Shown here one piece after another: positions 30,790 through 43,168 of a stretch of 64,000 nucleotides of DNA. The stretch is taken from contig CAVNZM010000003.1 in assembly GCA_963693365.1 (NCBI GenBank), forward strand, positions 2,294,001 to 2,358,000. Direction: 5' to 3'. Numbering within the stretch: the stretch's first letter is position 1; every line of letters begins with the position of its first letter. The notes beneath the pieces were generated by a model. That model was not told the origin of the DNA. It ran no database searches and was given only the letters and a program-made list of their open reading frames with translations. A program made the position numbers and the translations under genes. Source of the DNA: Amoebidium appalachense (taxonomy: Eukaryota; Ichthyosporea).

Positions 30790-32710
30790 TGGGGGATGGG
30801 GGGAGAGTGGTGAGGGAAACACAGGAAGGATGAGGGCTAGGGCTAAGCAAGTCATACATAATCTAGACAAGAGGACGGTAGGAAGGAAGTGGGTGCCGAG
30901 AACTCCCCGTAGGGGTGCTTGCTGGAGGTGGGGGGCAGAGGGGGGGGGGGGGGGGGGGGGAGGGGAGGGGGAGAGGGGGGGGAGGGGAGGGGGGAGGGGG
31001 GAGAGGGGGGGGGGGGGGGGGCTAGAGCAAGGCACATCAAACGTATACACACCTGCTCAATAGCGACGGCCTCCTTGATGATGGCACGCACGACCTTGGG
31101 GTCCGGCTTCTGCAGCAACATGGAGTGCAGCAGGCAGGCAAAGTCCGTGTGCAGACCCTCGTCACGGCTAATAAGCTCGTTGCTGAACGTCAGACCGGGC
31201 ATGAGACCGCGCTTCTTGAGCCAGAAAATAGCAGCAAAAGACCCGGAGAAGAAGATACCCTCAACGGCAGAGAAGGCAACAATGCGCTCACCGAAAGAAC
31301 GGTCCGAGGCAATCCACTTGAGGGCCCAGTCGGCCTTCTTCTTGACGGCAGGCATGGTCTCAATGGCGTTGAACAGCACGTCCTTCTCCTTGCTGTCGCG
31401 CACGTACGTCTCGATGAGGAGAGAGTACATCTCACTGTGGATGTTCTGTGGGTTGTGGGTTGTTGGTTAGTAACTATGCAAAGGAGGAAGGACAAACTGA
31501 GAGGGGGTGGCAAAGTGGATGGGGGTGTGTGTGGGTTAGTGTAGAGGGGGGAGGGAGGAAGGGAGAGGAGGAAAACGGGGGGGAGAGGGGGGAGGGCCTG
31601 GGAAGGGGGGAGGAAGTGGGGGGGGGAGGGCAACATGGTGCTGAAAGGGTTCCTTAAGAACAGGAGATGATGTTCAAAAGCACACAACAGGGGGGGGAGG
31701 GGGGGAGGGGGGAGGGGGGGGGGGGAAGGGGGAGGGGGGAAGGGGGGGTATAAAGTATAAGCAGGGCAATACGAAAAGAAGGGAAGAGTGACTGGGAGAA
31801 GGGAGAGGCGGGCAAAAGAGTTGGGAGGTGTAGACGGTGGGGGAAGGGGCGATAAGACTAACCTCGATGGCAATCTGGAAGCCGTAGAAGCACCGGGCCT
31901 CGGGAATCTGCACCTCACCAGAGAAGCGCTCGAGAAGATTCTCGTTCACAATACCATCTGCGGGGGGGAGGCAAGTGAGACATCGAACATAAAAAGGGAA
32001 GATGGGATAGAGAGGGACACCAACATACAGCTAGGCATAGGCATAGCATGTCACAGAGAAAAAGCAACCATACTCACTATATGCTATGCTACACAAAACC
32101 TAGCAAACAAGGGTTCCACTTTCACCATGAGGTAAAGATGGGCTGGAGAAAACGTGGGAAAAAAGGAGAAAAGATGGAATAGGGACGTACCGCTGGCAGC
32201 AAAGAAGGCAAGAATGTGCTTGATGAAGTGTTTCTCGTCGTCCTTGAGGCCCTCCCAGTGCAGCAGGTCCTTGGACAGGTCCACCTGAGGAACGGGAAAA
32301 AAACACAAAAAAAACGGCTAAGTTTCAGCTACATAGATGACAACAAGCTAGATAGAAGAGGCCAACAAGAACGACGGTGCTAGAGGTGGAACTGTATAAA
32401 CACTACCAGCTATGCGCTAAATTCACGATGGGAAGAAGAAAGATGAGCAAACACAAAACTGGAGAATAGAGAGCAAAAAACCCACCTCTTCGGCAGTCCA
32501 GAAAGAGGCCTCGGCCTTCTTGTACATCTGCCACACCTCCTGGTACTGGATGGGGAACAGCACGAAGCGCCGCGGGTTCTCCATCAGAAGGGGCTCGTGC
32601 TTCTTCTCGTCGTAGGTGGACACGGCCTTCTTCTGCATCTCCTTGAGCTTCATGTTGTCAAGCTCCTTGGCCATGTTGGTGATGTCGCTGAGTGTGGTAA
32701 AGCTCTCCAT
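30128..32710 (-). CDS. ribonucleoside-diphosphate reductase small subunit (R2), six exons
   Basis: Beta subunit of class Ia ribonucleotide reductase, which supplies the tyrosyl radical for NDP-to-dNDP reduction. It is cytosolic and partners with R1. Exons on the minus strand: 32710-32486, 32284-32191, 31957-31863, 31445-31053, 30715-30602, 30280-30128. Phases are consistent throughout; product 357 aa. All catalytic positions are present: di-iron ligands D107 (SDGIVNEN; its codon is split by intron 2), E138 and H141 (E-NIH across the exon 3/4 border), E200 (VEGIFF), E234 and H237 (RDEGLH), and radical Tyr145 in HSEMY. The C-terminus, FSVDCDF, is the R1-docking tail. Introns are short (about 200-480 bp) and contain G-rich tracts. 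The family call is certain. Confidence 0.97.
30360..31020. repeat. poly(G) tracts in R2 introns 4 and 5
   Basis: Poly(G) at 30357-30393 (intron 5), 30758-30788, 30940-30960 and 31008-31021 (intron 4). Intron 3 is likewise G-rich (31560-31750). The exons between are free of such runs. Confidence 0.9.
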
Positions 32711-32827
32711 CTTTCCGTTAAAAAGAGAGAAGTACGGAGGGGATAAAGCGAAGTGAAGACTAGCACAGTAGCGGAATGAACGTCTTGCGGACTGAAAGTG
32801 ACTACTGACTGGAGCGGACCAGTGAAT

Positions 32828-32910
32828 GAGTTTTTATAACCGCGGCTGAGAGTGAGATACGGTTACGCATCTGGAGAGCGCCTCCCGCCAAGGGTTTAAA
32901 CATCCAATCA
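32828..32910 (-). promoter_or_regulatory. R2 core promoter: TATA box, E2F-like site, CCAAT box
   Basis: Reading towards the gene on the minus strand: ATTGG (CCAAT box, 32904-32908), CTTGGCGGGAGG (32881-32893, which contains TTGGCGGGA and matches an E2F/DP site), then TTATAAAAAC (32831-32840), about 120 bp before the ATG. E2F control of R2 at G1/S is known in animals and plants; use here is inferred from the motifs and their order. Confidence 0.6.
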
Positions 32911-33754
32911 ACTGCACGTTAAGAAAGTTTAAAACTTATAATGTGATAGGCATGCGCAAACAGACAACTTGCATGCCGCACGCAAGAGCCATTTCAGAAA
33001 TGAAAGCCACTTAAACTGCAACAAAATTATATGAGCATAAGAGAAAATGTGTAAAATGCATCTAAATATTTATTGGCATTTTTCTTTTTGTTTGGGCTCT
33101 GCAATGAAGTACACAAGGACACGCTTTGGTATCACTGACACAAAACATGTCAACGACATGCTTTTCGAACCACCCAACGGCATGAACAGATCATGCATGT
33201 CTGTTGCCAATAAACATGCGAAACATGATTGGCTTAAACAGCGTTTTTAAAGCAACACTGCCAATATAGCGCTTAGAGCGCCGATGACTGAGGTATTCGA
33301 TTATCGTGATACCTATATTTAGCAACTTTTAACCCAAAGTGCTTCCGATTTCTTTAACCAGCCTTTCTAATGACTCCGAATGAGGCAAGCAGTTAGCCAA
33401 TCAAATGAACCCGCGTTTTTTTGAATGTTTGAAGCCAAACGGTTGCCACCAACGACCGTTGCGCCGGCATCGATCGAGTCGTTCTTTTTGCCTCGGCGGC
33501 AACTTGAAATAGCATCGTAAAAGCCCTCTGAAAACGGTTTTTGAAACCGGAAAAAAAAAGCTTATTAAAGTCGGGAAAGAAATAAAGATTTTGCCGTTTG
33601 TAGAACCTCTTGCTTTACACCGCCGTCTTTGGGTCTGTACGTGGGCTTGTGAACGTACGTCTAACAACCCACAGGGATCCTCAACAAAACAACTAGATGC
33701 AGATATCTCACAATAACTACACGCATACATATATCATTTATTATTCCCATATCC

Positions 33755-34086
33755 AACCCCCCCTCCCTTCTCTCTCACCAATTTCTCTCCTCCTTCCCCT
33801 CCACTACTCGCCTCATCCTCCTCGCTCCCCCCCCCCCCCCCCCCCCCCCTCCCTCTCGCTATCTCCCTCCCTCTATCTATCCCCCCCCCCCCCTTTTTTC
33901 TCTCTCTCTCTCTCTCTCTCCCTCTCCCCCTCTCTTTCTCTCTCTCTCTCTCTCCCTCTCTCTCTCTCCCTCTCTCTCCCTCTCTCTCTCTCTCTCTCCC
34001 TCTCCCTCTCCCTCTCCCTCTCCCTCTCTCTCTATCTCTCTTTCTCCTCTCCCCCCCCCCCTCTCTCCCCCTCTCTCTCTCACTCC

Positions 34087-34118
<32 letters not shown>

Positions 34119-34510
34119 TTCTCTTTCTCTCTCCCTCTCCCTCTAGCTCCCTCCCTCTCTCTCTCTCTCTCTCTCTCCCTCCCCCCCCTTCTCCCTCTCC
34201 CTTTCTCTCTCTATATCTCTCTTTCTCCCTCCCCCTCCCCCCCTCTCTCTCTCCCTTTCTCTCTTCCCCTCCCTCTCTCTTCCCCCCTCTCTCTCCCTCT
34301 CTCTCTCTCCCTCTCTTTCTCACTCTTTCTCCCCCCCCCCCCCCTCCCTCCCTCTCTCTCTCTCCCTCTCTATGTATCTCTCTTTCTCCCCCCTCCCCAC
34401 CCTCTCTCCCTCCGTCTTCCCTATATCTCTCTATGTCGCTTGCCCTATCGCTTTCTCTCTCTCCCTCCCTCCCTCCCCCTCTCTCTCTCTCCCCCTCTCT
34501 CTCTCAGTTT
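33755..34510. repeat. polypyrimidine block of about 750 bp (CT/CCCT)
   Basis: Almost exclusively C and T on the plus strand, built of CT, CCCT, TTTC and short poly(C) runs with a few TATCTAT interruptions. It is a candidate triplex (H-DNA) or replication-blocking tract. Confidence 0.95.
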
Positions 34511-34918
34511 GTGTGTACATGTACGTAAGTACGAGTGTACGTACGTTTGTCCATCTCTCACTCTCGACTGAAATCTCAACTCCAAGGCTCTAGATCTCGG
34601 CCATCAAATATATGTACACCGTCTTGCCTATGGTGTGCATGCAGAAACACGTACCCTCCCTTCAATATTTTTTGCTTTTCTGCTTTTTCCGTAGTCTAGT
34701 TTTATGCAAGTTTGAATTTTTTTATTTTTTTATTTTGGATAATGGATTCAATGATTTCGATCGGGGCATCAGACGGGGCAAAGAATGGATAAATATAGTA
34801 CAGTTGCCCATGACACATCGAGATAGTCGCTGAGATATTTTCACCTTTAAAATTTTTGGTTGGTAGTTTCAGTTCTCTCCCACATGCATGTGCTGGCTTA
34901 TATATACAAGTAGGTCTG

Positions 34919-34939
34919 TGCGCCGGCTGTCGCCGGCGC
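34919..34939. other. G/C-rich perfect hairpin
   Basis: GCGCCGGC, a TGTC loop, then GCCGGCGC: an 8-bp perfect stem with a 4-base loop, isolated in AT-rich surroundings. Confidence 0.7.
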
Positions 34940-35178
34940 CAAAACATAACGAGACAGTTATTGATGTTGGGTTGTGTGGTTGTTACCTCCCTCTCCCCTC
35001 CCCCCCCCGGCCCCCCCCCCCCTCCCTCGCCTCACGCTTCCCCCCCCCCCCTCCCCCCTGGCCCCCCCGCCTCACGCTTCCTCCCCCCCCCCCCCCCCAA
35101 ATCCTGCAGTTGCTGGATCTGTCAAATGTTATGACCCTTTTCCCTTTCATTTACCCCCCCCCCCCCCCCCCCCCCCAT

Positions 35179-35209
<31 letters not shown>

Positions 35210-35604
35210 TTTCTTGCCACACTGTGTTATCAGTCTATAGGGCCGGGAGAGATTGCCATTGACGAAGTACCAAGTTTACTTGTGGTCCTCCAAAAACATG
35301 TAGCTGAAAACCACCAAGTGCAATATGTTCTAAATTGCTTGCAAAAGTTTTATAATATTTTTATTATTTTGTTGTTTTACTTATTTTACAGAACTGTTTG
35401 GTAACCCGATGATATGCATGGACAGGCAATAAAACTTTCCACGTGCACTGAGTGCCAGGTGGGCAACATATTTCAGTGAAGTCTGGAATTGGCACCCCCC
35501 CGAAATGTTCCCGAACATAAAATCATCATTCTACGGTGTGTGTCAATATACCATGCTCACAAGTCAGTACTGCAATTATACTATTCTCAGTTTACTTCAA
35601 AGCA

Positions 35605-35606
<2 letters not shown>

Positions 35607-35664
<58 letters not shown>
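35607..35664. repeat. poly(C) tract of about 58 bp
   Basis: Uninterrupted C run; similar shorter runs at 35156-35176 and 35182-35209. Confidence 0.97.
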
Positions 35665-35666
<2 letters not shown>

Positions 35667-36816
35667 CCCTCTTCCCATTCCCTGCCCCCCCAAATTTTTT
35701 TTTCTATGCTTTTCATACTCAGTGACTGCAATCATGGCACCCGTGTTTTCTAGATATATTTCCTTTCATTGTGTTCAACGTCTATGTGTGTGTGTGTGTG
35801 TGTGTGTGTGCATGTTTGTGTGTGTGTGAATGTGTGTGTGTGGGCCAAGTGAAGGTTGTATGCGTTTTTTTCTTCTTAGTTGTTTTTGTATTCTATTCGA
35901 TTATTACTTTGTGTGTAAATGTGGAAAAAAAACAAATAAAAAAAATTACCAATGACCACCGCCCAGCTTGAATCACCCTAGCTCTAGTGTAAAAAAATAA
36001 TCATTATCAGTCACAAACCCTTCTACTACACTCGCCCCAAATGTCATATTCACATTACTGAGTTGATTTAGTTGTGTTTTTTACTCTATTTTTTTCAACA
36101 ACTGTCTGCTATTAAAACATTAAAATGTACATGTGTTTGTGTGTGTGTGTGTGTGTGTGTGCCACAGGCCGGTGTGTGTGTGTGTGTGTGTGTGTGTGTG
36201 GATATAGAATTTACCGCCCTCATCCCCGTGTCCCCCTAAACCGGTGTTAGCAGACCTTTGAGGTTTTTGTGATTGGATTGGTAGTTCTATTACATTAAAA
36301 TTTTCAAAATGTCGTTGTACCAATGATATAATACGTTGTAAAACAAATGTCGCCGAATTTCTCTAAAAAACGTGCGTTCCATTCTGGGTTAGAAACCAAA
36401 ACAGTTTTGATACGGGAATCACCTGATCTCTGCCGTCATTCAGCCCAGCGCGTTCACAGTGAATCCGAAACCGCTGGTTTTTTTCTTTATATTTCAAAGC
36501 CCCGAGTACGTACATCCTCTCGGGCCCAACTTTACGGCACTATATTCAATTTTCTCATTATCAAATATATAGTTATTTTAGGCTTTTTCATTAGTATCGC
36601 AAGAATAATTAGCGATTTTGATGTCATAAAAACAACTAAGCAACGTTTCGATGGTTTTTGATGCCTCACAAAATGGCCTTTGGTCCCCTCCAAATTCCGG
36701 ATTTGAGGTCCGGCAAACATTGATAATATTAGTCACTGTTGGGCCGGCCAAAGACGTACGAGTTACTGTGCACACGTGTCATTCATTGTACCTGCGAATT
36801 GTTTGCTTTGCCCAAC

Positions 36817-36822
36817 TTTATT
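36817..36822 (-). terminator. putative poly(A) signal of SELENOS
   Basis: AATAAA on the minus strand, about 555 bp beyond the SELENOS stop and just beyond the SECIS-like fold. It implies a 3' UTR of roughly 570-590 nt. Confidence 0.5.
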
Positions 36823-36914
36823 ATATTAGCTAGCAGCCTGGCAAAAAAAAAAAAAAGAAGAAGAAGAAGCATATTGCTAATGACGCCATACATTCAGATA
36901 CTTTTAGGTGCTCG

Positions 36915-36985
36915 TGCAAAAGCCAAAATCAGTTAGGCGCCGATGGATTTAGGCAACCCCCATCATCACGGGCCACACCAGTTCA
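36915..36985 (-). promoter_or_regulatory. candidate SECIS element of SELENOS
   Basis: A SECIS directs selenocysteine insertion at UGA in eukaryotes. On the minus strand ATGAT (36966-36962) is followed by 11 bases and an AAA apical motif (36950-36948), then a second TGAT (36931-36928). The two TGAT blocks can form the tandem G-A quartet. Between them, seven of ten positions pair (including GCC with GGC near the loop), so the helix is imperfect. Position (about 410-470 nt after the UGA, just before AATAAA) and the motif spacing fit. I scanned by eye only; two other ATGA sites in this UTR fit less well. Confidence 0.4.
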
Positions 36986-37377
36986 AAAGGGGATATCTAC
37001 ACCAAGAGACTCCACTTTGACCAAGTGAGGCCTAGCTATACTGCAACAAGCGACGAAGCACACATCATATGTGTGCATCATGCCCCAGATATACCAACCC
37101 CTATTACCATATATGGCAACATTAACTTTATGAGTATACCCACACAGACACACGTTCTCTCTATACCCACAGCATTTCGGCAAGGACAAGAAAATATAGG
37201 GTAGTAGGTAACAAAAGAAAAAACTACGTGCACTAGGGCCACAGTGTGAATGTGCCGTTTCGTCAACAATCGAACCGAACGCGTATTATTGCTATCATAA
37301 GAAAAGCCTAATATCCGTCAGCATGAGTGTGCGGTTTCCATATATGGTATTTGGGTGGTATGTTGCCTGGGGTGGCC

Positions 37378-37983
37378 TTAACCTCAGCCGCCTGCCCTGG
37401 GCCGGGGACGGGAAGACCTGAAGCCGCTCGAGCCCCCACCAAAGCCCATTAAGGGGTTGGATTCTGTGGTTGAATAGGAGGTTTAGAATGTGTTGCAGTG
37501 TACGACATACACAGCAACAACACAACACGTTGCAGAGCGCACATAACATAAATGGCCTCCTTCCACTTTTTTGTGTGTGGGGGGGGAGTGGAGGGGGAGT
37601 GGGGGGGGGGGGGGGGATTCATAGTGGGTGGGTGGATGGGTAGCAGGCATGCACGAGTGTGTGTCTGCACGTGTATTCATGTGTGTGTGGGTGGGAGCGG
37701 GCGCATGTGTACACGTGTCGAGATGTTTAGTTCGAAGAGAAATCAATGTGGGGAAGGCCACGGAGATGGGGGGTCTGTGTGTGTGCATGTGTGTGTGTGT
37801 GGGGAGGGGGGGGGGGCAGGGCGGGGTGGGGGGAGGCATTCTCTCTAACGTGGGTGCATTTCTTACTGGCAGGGCCAACCGAAAGTACGCACCATTGATT
37901 TGAACACAGCGAACTCCCGCCCTTATTCAGATTGCAAGTAAACGGACATTGCATGTGGCACCTTCTAGACACAAGAAAAGCAA

Positions 37984-38015
<32 letters not shown>

Positions 38016-38404
38016 CATGCACTATGTGCAATTTTACACTTTTGACCCTGCACACAGCTCACTGACGTGCATTGTGTGTTCGCAGAGTTCAGTGCACCGG
38101 TTAAGGAGCGCGCACATTTTAGTGCAACCAGTGCCTGTGCCCGCACAATAAAGAGAAAAGGGTGGGGGGAAGGCGGATGAACTTGCGGAGGAGAGAGAGA
38201 CACCAAGAGAGGAAGTGTGTGTGTGTGTGTTGGGGGGGGGGGGGGGGGGGGGGGGGTGATGTATGCGTTAGAGGGTTGGAAATCTGGAGGAGACAACAAA
38301 GAGCAACAACAAAGCGTCACAAAGGTGGGAAATCCAAAATCAAACAATTTAAGCGTGCAGGCAGAAGACACTTGAACAGAGCCCATCATCAGGGGGGTTC
38401 CTAT

Positions 38405-38442
<38 letters not shown>

Positions 38443-38559
38443 GGGGGTCGCTTAGAATGTGCTACAGCATGTGAAGTACACAACGGACAACATGACGCAG
38501 ATTTCACTGCGCAAACACAGGAGTTCCCATAAGAGCGGCTGTTTTTTTTGTTTGTTTTT

Positions 38560-38616
<57 letters not shown>

Positions 38617-38814
38617 AACATATGGGCTAACGGAGGGTCATGACACCAGCACCCACCTTGCACCCTTAGTGGCTTCTTCTTGTCCGGTTTTTGGGTCGAT
38701 GACGGGGAGTTCCCCTGCGACTGAAAATGAGAAAGTCAGAATGGGAACAACGGAAGCAATAGAGATTGGTGGTTTTTCTTCTTTTTTTGTTTCTTTCTTT
38801 TTTTTTTTTTTTTT

Positions 38815-38856
<42 letters not shown>

Positions 38857-39184
38857 ACATAATACACAGTCGCACACACAAAGATAGTATGTATTTTAAG
38901 CGGACCCTATCCCCAGGGGACAGGCCAAGTCATCCACACTGGCAGAACCCGGGTTTCGACCTATTCACCTCGTAAAACGAAACCCAACTCAGATACCGCC
39001 TCACTTGAACATACGTGGTCTACCCGCCTTGATCGATATATATCAGAGACGAGCGAGGTAACATATGCAAGCAGGCAATAGGCAAGAGCAACGGAAAATG
39101 CCGACGGCTCAAGTAGCAGCAGTAGGCAAAAAGAAAAAAAAATTGACACAAACTCAGACAGAAAGAAAGGGGGGAATGGGAGGG

Positions 39185-39229
<45 letters not shown>

Positions 39230-39419
39230 AGGGGGGATTGCTGCATGGAGGATGGACGGATCTATGAAACGCGTAGAAAGGAGAGGGGGGGGGGGGGGGG
39301 GGCAGTTGCTTATGAAACATGTCCTAAAGAAAGTACGAGAAATAATATGGCCAACACACTCACGTGTGTAAACCTATGTCCCCCCCACCTTCTCTCCCCC
39401 CCCCCCCCCTCCCCCCTTC

Positions 39420-39480
<61 letters not shown>

Positions 39481-39625
39481 CACACACAGGCACAACCACG
39501 CGCACGTGTACACACACACGCAAACATACACACACACACACGCACACACACACGTACACACACACACACATGAACATGCACACACACCCACACACAAAGA
39601 CACACACACACACACACCTACACGC

Positions 39626-39699
<74 letters not shown>

Positions 39700-39895
39700 A
39701 CGCACACACCTGTGTTGTGCCGTTGCCCAAGGTAGCCCCCTTGCCACCCTCACCACCCATCAGCCTGTCGAACTCTTCAAGCTTTTGCAGCCGCTTTCGC
39801 TCTTCTTCCTCCTAGGCAGAAAAGACATTTAGGGGGCCAAAAAAAAAAAATAAAAAAAAAATATCATACACACGCACGCACTCATGCGCGCGCGT

Positions 39896-39933
<38 letters not shown>

Positions 39934-39935
39934 GT

Positions 39936-40012
<77 letters not shown>

Positions 40013-40257
40013 GTGGTGTGTGTGTGTGTGTGTGGGGGGGGGGGTTTACACACACAGCAACGGCTTTGGGAACACAACGGGCAAACACACAAATGATATG
40101 CAGAAACAGCACGGTGCATGTGTGCCTGCCCGTCCACGTAACTCTGCACAACGTCCATTTGATCTATCCGCATCCACCACCGCACACCACCACTACTACA
40201 CACCTGCCCCCACCTCAAAAACATGTCATGCCACTATCCCCCCCCCCCCCAACCCAT

Positions 40258-40293
<36 letters not shown>

Positions 40294-41300
40294 CACACAC
40301 ACACCATAGTGGCCACCCCCCTACCCTCCTTAACGCACAACACAACACAAACAATTGAACAAGCTAAACTAACAAGGGGGGTGCCCACCCACCACCCACG
40401 ACAAACCAGCCAACCAACCACCAAACAAACAAACCGCCCAGGGGGGGGGGTTTGAATGCGGAACACAGTACGAAGTACGCATAGACGATGAGAAGCATAG
40501 TGCAGGACACATGCAAAGGCAAACATTCAAGTATGCAGCATCAGCCATGCGCACAGTATGCGTCATAAGCAGAGCCCATCCTCAGGGAGGGCCCAAGTCA
40601 TCAATTGCGTCTGAGTTTCGACCCCTTAGCCCGCGTATATACGACGCTCCAACTCAGACAGCAGCATCAACTGAACTTGGGTGGGTCAACCCGTCTTGAT
40701 CAAAGACGAGCAGGGTTGCTTATGCAAGCAAGGTGAGCAAAACGGTGAAGATGTGTGTGCAAACTAATGCAGTGCATCGACAAACGCGTATGTGCTTACA
40801 GATGCACGACACAGAGCAACCATGCCCGGTTGCATGGAAGTAAAGATGTCTCCACACAGTGGTCTGTCCTGAAAGGACACCTCTGAAAGAAGACAGGGGG
40901 GGGTTTGAATGCGGAACACAGTACGAAGTACGCATAGACGATGAGAAGCATGGTGCAGGACACATGCAAAGGCAAACATTCAAGTATGCAGCATCAGCCA
41001 TGCGCACAGTATGCGTCATAAGCAGAGCCCATCCTCAGGGAGGGCCCAAGTCATCAATTGCGTCTGAGTTTCGACCCCTTAGCCAGCGTATATACGACGC
41101 TCCAACTCAGACAGCAGCATCAACTGAACTTGGGTGTGGGTCAACCCGTCTTGATCAAAGACGAGCAGGGTTGCTTATGCAAGCAAGGTGAGCAAAACGG
41201 TGAAGATGTGTGTGCAAACTAATGCAGTGCAGCGACAAATGCGTATGTGCTTACAGATGCACGACACAGAGCAACCATGCCCGGTTGCATGGAAGTAAAG

Positions 41301-41338
<38 letters not shown>

Positions 41339-42516
41339 AGACCTTTCTTTTGAGCGCGGCCAGGGCAGCCTGTTCCTCGTGCAGTCTCTGCTGCCTCTCT
41401 CGGGCACGCAGCAGCGCCTCATTGCGGTCAGCACCTGGATATACCCACAGCGGGATATGTGTCAGATATAGTGGGATATGTGTCATATTTTGGATATGCA
41501 CATAGTGGGATATGTGTCAGATATACCCAAATGATATGAATCAGATAAACCCAGAGCCGGATATGGGTCAGAATCAGTTTACGCACAGTGGGATAGGTGG
41601 AAATTCGGATTTACATACAAGTGGGATATATGTCAGATATAATGGGATTGTCAGATTGGATATGCGCACAGTGGGATATGTGTTAGATTGAATATGTGCA
41701 ATGGATATGTGTCAGATTGAATATAGTGGGATATGTGTCAAATTGAATATAGTTGGATATGTGTCAGATTGAATATTGTGGAATGTGTGTCAGATTGGAT
41801 ATATTGGGATATGTGTCAGATATATTGGATATAATGAGATGGGTGTCAGATTGGATATACAGGGGTCCCTCGCGTATTAATGCATTCCCATTTTTGGCCG
41901 AAAGTGTATTCATACACAAACGTGACACTTTAATCAGTAGATTGCCATATATGGTGTGGCGCCTATGTATTTACATGTGAGTATAGGGGGAAATCTATAT
42001 GTCCTCTTATACTATCGTGCAGGGCCGGAAGTGTATCAATACGCGAATGTATAAATAAGACGGTGTATTAATACGCGGAGAACCCCTGTACTGGCATATG
42101 TGTCAGATGCATAGGATATAATGGGACGCTTGTCAGATTGAATATATGGGATATGCGTCAAATTGAATATAGTGGGATGTGTCAGTTTGGATTAATGGGA
42201 TATTTGTAATTGGACATAATCCCAGTAGGATATGCATTAGCTTCGGCATCAGGGGTAATGAAAAAAGTGTGTCTCCGTCACCGTGTACATGCATACGTGC
42301 CTCGTGAGTCGTCCCCCCCCCCTCCCCCCTCCCCCCCCCCCCCCTTCTCCTACTTCTCCCCCCGTCTCCCCAGCCCAGGCCCCCTCCTCCCCCTCCCCCC
42401 CCCCCCCCCGCCTCTTGCCCATCTCTCTCTCCCCCCTCCCCCCCCCACTCCCCCGATTCCCCCTCCCTCCCTCTTCCCCTCCCCGCCACCCCTTCTCTCT
42501 TTTCCTCACCAACAGC

Positions 42517-42583
<67 letters not shown>

Positions 42584-43127
42584 CCTCCCTCCCTCCCTCC
42601 CTCCCTCCCCCCCCTCCCTCCCTCCCTTGGACTTTCCCCTTTCTATCTCTCCCTCTCACTGCCCTCATCATCCCCCCCCCCCCCCCCCCCCACCTCTCAC
42701 TTGTGCATGAGTGTGTATGTGAACCCATGTGTTCGTGTGTGTTGCCGCACAAGCATATCCACCAAATGTGCGTGTGCGACCAGTATGCTGGTAACTGTTA
42801 ACAACGTGCAGCACACCTTGAGGATAAAGCACAGATTCACAATGCGGATAGGCAATAAAAAACACGCACATGTTATGCGAAAAAAGTGCAACACTTGCGC
42901 GCGCGAGGGGGGCTCAAAATGTGTAACACGGTTCGACGTACGACTACGGTCGGGGAAAAACACGGTGCAGGACACGTGCAAAAACAAACATGAAAGAAGG
43001 CATTCTCAGCAAGTGAACGAGGGATTCGCAGCCGAGCCCCGGGGGAGGGAGGGGGAGGGGGGGGGGGGGAGGGGGGGAGGGGAGCTAGTATGTATGGCAC
43101 ATTAAGAAGTACAGAGATACAAAAAGA

Positions 43128-43168
<41 letters not shown>

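Larger units (their letters stand above)
32911..36816. other. region without recognisable genes between R2 and the SELENOS 3' end
   Basis: AT-rich unique sequence (32920-33720), a long pyrimidine block (33755-34510), a G/C hairpin (34919-34939), poly(C) runs (35150-35212 and 35607-35664), two short (GT)n arrays (35785-35845 and 36131-36200) and AT-rich unique sequence to 36816. No frame has a recognisable domain or convincing splice structure. Confidence 0.6.

Noticed and set aside
31190-31918. 242-codon minus-strand frame overlapping the R2 gene
   Set aside because: Out-of-frame shadow of R2 exons joined through a G-rich intron; the R2 frame carries all catalytic residues.
33401-33730. 109-codon minus-strand frame
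   Set aside because: No recognisable motif, no homologous neighbour exons; most likely chance in AT-balanced sequence.
37384-37386. TGA as the true stop of the SELENOS gene
   Set aside because: The next codons, GGT TAA, and the preceding residues reproduce the conserved G-G-Sec-G-stop tail, so UGA is read as selenocysteine.
38638-38877. Alternative reading of SELENOS exon 4 as [20 protein letters not shown]
   Set aside because: That frame does not match the phase of exons 3 and 5; the phase-0 frame gives KPDKKKPLR, which matches SELENOS.
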